Shown piece by piece: positions 12,958 to 16,775 of a stretch of 16,775 bases of DNA. The first letter of the stretch is position 1. Each line of letters starts with the position of its first letter. The notes under the pieces were generated by a model. The model worked only from the letters and a program-made list of their open reading frames with translations, searched no databases and had not been told where the DNA came from. The DNA comes from UBA5399 sp964592125 (GTDB lineage: Bacteria; Bacillota; Clostridia; Christensenellales; Christensenellaceae), in NCBI GenBank assembly GCA_964592125.1, contig CAZQBV010000067.1:1-16775 (forward strand), written 5' to 3'. Made by a program: the position numbers and the translations under genes.

Positions 12958-15492
12958 CTAAACCCGCACCCGTCTTCCAATGTCCTTGCGTATTCTATAG
13001 GACTGATAGTCCATTTGCGCCTGTGTCATTTCCTTCGGGCTAAAGTGGTTTGTCATGTTTATCACAACGCCATCGCCCGAAGCCGCCTGCATACTGCTGC
13101 CCCTATTCAGGTTTTGCATCAACGCGGGGTTTGCTTTCACAGTTAGCGATTCCCCCACCGCTTCTTTTATAAAGCTTCTCAAATCCTGCGCCGCGCCTAC
13201 AAACTCCGGTCGTTTTTCCGCAATACCAATAATTTGGGGCGAGTCAAACAACCCGCCTTTGTCATACCAGCTTACAGATACCGTGGGCACCTCCCCGGTT
13301 TTTGCGTTAATCGAACCACTCATGGAGAAATGCGGCAGTTTTATATGGGCAAATGTTACTTCAAGCGGATTAAATTTTATACCGCTTACATAGGAAACAA
13401 TCCCAGACAAAATACTTTCTGTTTTTTCTTTTATACTTTTTAAGCCATCACCTGTTGTCTTTCCCCAAGTAGCCACTGGTTGAGTCAGCACATTCGCCAG
13501 CTTTGTCGAGCCTAACAAGTCTATTATTTTACCTGTAATGCCTTTTGTATCCGCTTCCATCTTAGAATACCCACTTGTAAGATTTGTGTTCATTCCCGTA
13601 CCCAGCTTTTGGTAAGAACCCAACACAGAAGCGTTTGTTTTTGCAGCATTTTCCATCATTTTTCTATTGGAAATTTCCGATTGTTTGCTCATGTTAGAAT
13701 AATGCAGATCAACACTTGCACTCATCTTTCCGTTAGCAAGGCTTGTCAGCTGTGATGTCTTATCCGTTGCTTTCGCAACTTCGGCTTCTTTTTGAATATA
13801 GTCTCGGGTACGCTCCTCTACAGTTTTGTACATATCAGCATTGCTTTGCGCGCGTGTTTTGTAGGATACACCAGTCGCTGCCGTAGTTTTATCTGTTGCA
13901 GATACAAGCGTCGCTTCTTGCTTCAATATGTATTTATTATCCGTTTCCATATCTGCATAAGCTTGATGCTGATTTTCATAACGTTTTTGATGTTCTGTAC
14001 CGATTGCAGTTGTGTTATCACCTGTTGCAGCTACAAGTTCCGCTTCTTTTTCAAGATAATATCCATTGTTCTTTATCATTTCTGTAAATGCTTCGTGATG
14101 ATTTTCAGCACGTTCCTGATTTGATGCACCTGCTATAGTAGTTGCGTCTTCAACAGCCTTACTAAATTCGCCTTCTTTATTAATGGGTGTATCCAAGCGA
14201 CTACCATAATCGGTAACCTGTTCCCCCAATTGCGTTTGCATCTCTTTAAGCTTTGCTTCGCTCTCTGTAAGGGTTTGGTTGGATTTTGTAGCAGCATCAA
14301 TCGTTTTGTTATTACTGTCCATGGAATCATAGAAACCTTGATTCACTAAATCCAGCAGTTCCGTTTGTGTCCCAACATCCATAACTCCGCCTTTGTATGT
14401 TTCCAGTGCCGATTGAATTCTTTGATATGCGTATTCTACTTGGTTTGTTCCTTCTACTTGTTTCAGTTGTGCGGCAACAGATGCCCAAATTCCATTTACA
14501 CTTTTATCATTGGCATCATTGCTTCTGTTCAATGCATCGCACAGTTGATCTCTTATCCCTATTTGCTTTTCTTCAAGATCCATATTTGCTTGTTGCTTTG
14601 CCAAAATCAAATCAGAATTTGCTTGTTGAAGCGATTGTGCTTCTCCAAGCTTGTTTGTGGTTTCTACTAGAAGTTGCTGTGCATTGGCCTTGGCCTCGGC
14701 CGATCCCGCCAGCTTTATATTTATTCCTTCATTTTGCTCCATTTTCTTGTTTAATCCATCTAGGGAGTCTGTGTATTTCTTTGTTTCGCCTTCCACTTCC
14801 TTTGCGCCAGCTGTCATTTCCTTGTAGTGCTCACTCATTGACCATACAAAGGGAGCTGCTACAAGAGCCAAAGGCCCCAGTGCGCCCATCGCAGCACCTA
14901 CGCCAGATATAGTTGCCGCTGTGCCTGCCGAAACAGCACCTACTTCCGCCAGCCCCGATGCCAGCAACGGAAGACCTCCTGCACCAATACTCATCACGCT
15001 TGTGGTAAGTTTAAATCCATCATAGAGATCATCTACACCTTCTGTGGCTGCATCAAAAATTCCTTTTGCTCCACCAATTACTCCCCAAAGTTTGTTAAAA
15101 CCCACTTCATTAAGCGCAGGTACTAAGTCCAGAAGGCTTGTCTTAAAGTCTATTGCATTTTCGCCAATAAAGTCAAAATTCTTGACACCAGACTCATTCA
15201 TCAGATTCAAATTATCCGCTAGACCCTTTACACTTTTCCCCGCATCGTCTAAGGGTTTCGTATTCAAACCAGGAAAAGAGCTAATATCTCCCCATTGCTT
15301 ATTAACACTTTGTAGCGATGTGATTGCCGGATTCAGATTTTGCACCATTGCTTGTATGGCATCTTTTGATTGTCTCTGCATCCCCTGCATAGTTGTTTCA
15401 GATTTAGTTTGAACATTATTCAACCCCAGAGTAAATTGAGATTCATCCAGTCCTAGTTCCACCATTAAATTTGCTACTGTTCCATTTGACAT
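12958..15492 (-). CDS. Phage tail tape measure protein
   Basis: This 844-residue tape measure protein sets tail length and is ejected into the host at infection. The ATG at 15492 has GGAG/AGAGG 9-12 bases upstream; an upstream TTG/ATG pair would start inside a terminator and is rejected. The order is: an N-terminal region with DESQFTLGLNNVQ, typical of tape measure starts; long helical, coiled-coil stretches; a hydrophobic, Gly/Ala-rich segment at about 175-220; three 43-residue repeats encoded at 13765-14151; and the family-like C-terminus VSWYDKGGLFDSPQIIGIAE, a variant of the usual WYakGGif...GEaGpE motif. At the usual 1.5 angstroms per residue the tail would be about 127 nm, which fits a siphovirus. 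The central part is AT-rich compared with both ends. Confidence 0.93.
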   Translation of the reverse strand: MSNGTVANLMVELGLDESQFTLGLNNVQTKSETTMQGMQRQSKDAIQAMVQNLNPAITSLQSVNKQWGDISSFPGLNTKPLDDAGKSVKGLADNLNLMNESGVKNFDFIGENAIDFKTSLLDLVPALNEVGFNKLWGVIGGAKGIFDAATEGVDDLYDGFKLTTSVMSIGAGGLPLLASGLAEVGAVSAGTAATISGVGAAMGALGPLALVAAPFVWSMSEHYKEMTAGAKEVEGETKKYTDSLDGLNKKMEQNEGINIKLAGSAEAKANAQQLLVETTNKLGEAQSLQQANSDLILAKQQANMDLEEKQIGIRDQLCDALNRSNDANDKSVNGIWASVAAQLKQVEGTNQVEYAYQRIQSALETYKGGVMDVGTQTELLDLVNQGFYDSMDSNNKTIDAATKSNQTLTESEAKLKEMQTQLGEQVTDYGSRLDTPINKEGEFSKAVEDATTIAGASNQERAENHHEAFTEMIKNNGYYLEKEAELVAATGDNTTAIGTEHQKRYENQHQAYADMETDNKYILKQEATLVSATDKTTAATGVSYKTRAQSNADMYKTVEERTRDYIQKEAEVAKATDKTSQLTSLANGKMSASVDLHYSNMSKQSEISNRKMMENAAKTNASVLGSYQKLGTGMNTNLTSGYSKMEADTKGITGKIIDLLGSTKLANVLTQPVATWGKTTGDGLKSIKEKTESILSGIVSYVSGIKFNPLEVTFAHIKLPHFSMSGSINAKTGEVPTVSVSWYDKGGLFDSPQIIGIAEKRPEFVGAAQDLRSFIKEAVGESLTVKANPALMQNLNRGSSMQAASGDGVVINMTNHFSPKEMTQAQMDYQSYRIRKDIGRRVRV
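13765..14151 (-). repeat. Three 43-residue repeats in the tape measure gene
   Basis: Three in-frame units of exactly 129 bases (14023-14151, 13894-14022, 13765-13893) encode the pattern TTAxG ... Y(I/L)xKEAE(L/V)xxAT. Each unit starts near a TT(A/I)xG segment and ends in AT. Related partial units flank them on both sides. They diverge at DNA level but keep length and key residues, as expected for a helical ruler built by duplication. Confidence 0.8.
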
Positions 15493-15526
15493 TTCTTTTT
15501 TCCTCTCCACATACTTTTCCATCAAT

Positions 15527-15553
15527 AAAAAAACCGCATTCTGCGGTTTTTTT
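15527..15553 (-). terminator. Terminator between the lipoprotein and tape measure genes
   Basis: AAAAAAACCGCA (15527-15538) and TGCGGTTTTTTT (15542-15553) form a perfect 12-bp stem with a 3-base loop, working on both strands. It lies 27 bases after the lipoprotein stop and 35 bases before the tape measure start, so it should stop transcription of the tail genes from upstream unless read through. Confidence 0.9.
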
Positions 15554-15579
15554 GAGTACTCTTATCATAGTTCCCGATA

Positions 15580-16737
15580 TTAATTTTCCAAAATTCCTTC
15601 TTGGAATGATACTTTCAATCGCGAAGATCCTGCATCGGTTACAAAGTACATAAGTGTAACACTATAATCCTGCCTTTGCCAAACATACGCAAATGAATAA
15701 CGGTTATCTGCGCTTTCATAGACTTTTTTTATGTCTTCTTGGGAAAAGTTATCGAATAATTTATTTGTTTGACTATTAATCTTATACGTTTTATATTCAC
15801 TTCCAAAAAGCTCTTCCAGATCAATTTTAATTGTATCAATCATCTCTATTAATTCTGAATATTCATTAATTTCTATTTCATATTGAAATGTATACACTCC
15901 ACTGTTCTCCGCTGCATATATTATCATTGCAGGCTTATCATAATAGCGGACTATTTGTGTATACACATCCCCACGCGCATCAACACCTCGAGACTGTAAA
16001 TTAGGATTATCTTGTAAATCTTTCAACGTCCAAGAAAATGCTTCTTGTCCCAGTAAATCAAGAGGATCAATTCTATTTGCTGCATTAGTTGGCTTACCCT
16101 CAGTCTCCACTGTCACAAACGGGTCTGTTGTAGTCATGCTTACTAAGATAATAGGACCCAATTCTTTATGCCACAAATATGTAAGAGAAATCGCCAAGTT
16201 TTCTTCTGACCAAACATATGAATAAAGATGATTTCTGTCTTTCAAATTATATGCTTGCTCAATATCCTGTAAAGTCAAATCATCTTTGGTGCTGCCATCA
16301 TTGCCATCTATTTGAAAACTGTAGTCTTTTGTTCCATACTGATTGGCAATATCTTCAGCAATCAGTTCCCATATTGCACTTAAATCATTAGCCGACGCAA
16401 CTTCTACACCATAACTTACTTTATCCACCTTTTTATCACTTATTTCATATAGCACTCTTCCTGCCTTTTCATAATATTGCGTAGCAGAAATAAACATAGA
16501 ATCTGTTTGAGTTACATCCGCATTGGCTTTCAAATCTTGCTCTGTCCAAGAAAAAACACCTTGATTTAGCAAGTTCAATGGATCAAGCCGTTTCTCTTCC
16601 TCACTGCGTTCATCTGGTATTGCTTCATCATTATCTGCTTTTATCTCTTGGCTTACAGGCTCCACTGCACCACCACAGCCCACAGCCATAGCCGCAAACA
16701 CAACCACCACCAACACCAAACACAATACTTTTTTCAT
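15580..16737 (-). CDS. Lipoprotein with internally duplicated domain (moron-like)
   Basis: This 385-residue protein is probably lipid-anchored outside the cell membrane: the signal peptide ends in the lipobox AVGC with Cys21. An acidic linker (about 24-50) is followed by two copies of an unknown domain, residues about 50-203 and 222-378. Both begin R(L/I)DPL(N/D)LL and have FSW, then a YYxK/DK pair, and end with (S/F)YVW and a hydrophobic LTYLW/LMYF strand. Neither copy matches a family I can name. The domain looks like a mixed alpha/beta substrate- or ligand-binding fold, but no catalytic motif is visible. It has its own terminator immediately before the tape measure gene and is AT-richer than the phage core genes, which is the usual profile of a phage-borne moron. 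It could equally be a host gene beside the cassette. Confidence 0.75.
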   Translation of the reverse strand: MKKVLCLVLVVVVFAAMAVGCGGAVEPVSQEIKADNDEAIPDERSEEEKRLDPLNLLNQGVFSWTEQDLKANADVTQTDSMFISATQYYEKAGRVLYEISDKKVDKVSYGVEVASANDLSAIWELIAEDIANQYGTKDYSFQIDGNDGSTKDDLTLQDIEQAYNLKDRNHLYSYVWSEENLAISLTYLWHKELGPIILVSMTTTDPFVTVETEGKPTNAANRIDPLDLLGQEAFSWTLKDLQDNPNLQSRGVDARGDVYTQIVRYYDKPAMIIYAAENSGVYTFQYEIEINEYSELIEMIDTIKIDLEELFGSEYKTYKINSQTNKLFDNFSQEDIKKVYESADNRYSFAYVWQRQDYSVTLMYFVTDAGSSRLKVSFQEGILEN

Positions 16738-16754
16738 GTCCTACCCCCGTTTAT

Positions 16755-16775
16755 GTTATATTTTACAGTTCTGTA
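16755..16775 (-). promoter_or_regulatory. Partial promoter and palindrome at window edge
   Basis: On the minus strand TATAAC (16755-16760) lies about 18 bases upstream of the lipoprotein start codon and would be a -10 box; the -35 falls outside the window. The palindrome TACAG-TT-CTGTA (16764-16775) lies in the spacer and could be an operator. A purine-rich GGGGG sequence precedes the start codon. Confidence 0.3.

Noticed and set aside
15493..15525. Upstream TTG/ATG start of the tape measure protein
   Set aside because: It has no ribosome binding site and begins inside or right beside the terminator hairpin; the ATG at 15492 has a good site.
15564..15591. Possible promoter (TTGGAA, TATGAT on the minus strand) for the tape measure gene
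   Set aside because: Its transcript would start right at the terminator hairpin, so it could hardly drive the tail genes.

Overview
The window looks like part of the chromosome of an anaerobic, motile member of the Clostridia (Bacillota). Ribosome binding sites are strong AGGAGG types, -10/-35 sites are sigma-A-like, intrinsic terminators are U-rich, lipoproteins have short signal peptides, and the phage genes are of the clostridial siphovirus type. No 16S, tRNA or other taxonomic marker is present, so species and even family are guesses. No tRNA, rRNA, CRISPR array, transposase, integrase or attachment site was seen.

Left part (1-6650), host-like genes. A secreted fibronectin-III protein (minus) and a secreted C39-like cysteine peptidase (plus) diverge from a shared AT-rich promoter region. 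A six-helix membrane diguanylate cyclase (plus) follows, with a striking inverted repeat between its promoter and start codon. It converges on a minus-strand operon of a dCache methyl-accepting chemotaxis protein and an FMN-binding lipoprotein. A small plus-strand membrane protein ends at a strong two-way terminator.

Right part (6666-15492), a minus-strand phage late cassette. In transcription order it has a tape measure protein, a distal-tail-like protein, a tail hub/Tal-like protein, a tail fibre with a C-terminal S74 chaperone, a small unknown protein, an amidase endolysin, a Hol44-like holin and a last membrane protein. No head, portal, terminase, integrase or repressor gene is visible, but the window ends only 1.3 kb upstream of the tape measure start, so this may be an ordinary prophage cut by the window or a tailocin-like or remnant element. 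A 385-residue lipoprotein with an internal duplication lies immediately upstream, closed by a near-perfect terminator, like a phage moron.

The most interesting element is in the 389-base gap between the distal-tail and hub genes. A 22-residue hydrophobic peptide gene with a near-perfect Shine-Dalgarno sequence lies on the strand opposite to the tail operon, facing a convergent small antisense RNA with its own promoter and terminator. It reads as a type I toxin-antitoxin module inside a phage tail operon. Three intrinsic terminators interrupt the cassette, which suggests that late transcription depends on antitermination or on several promoters.
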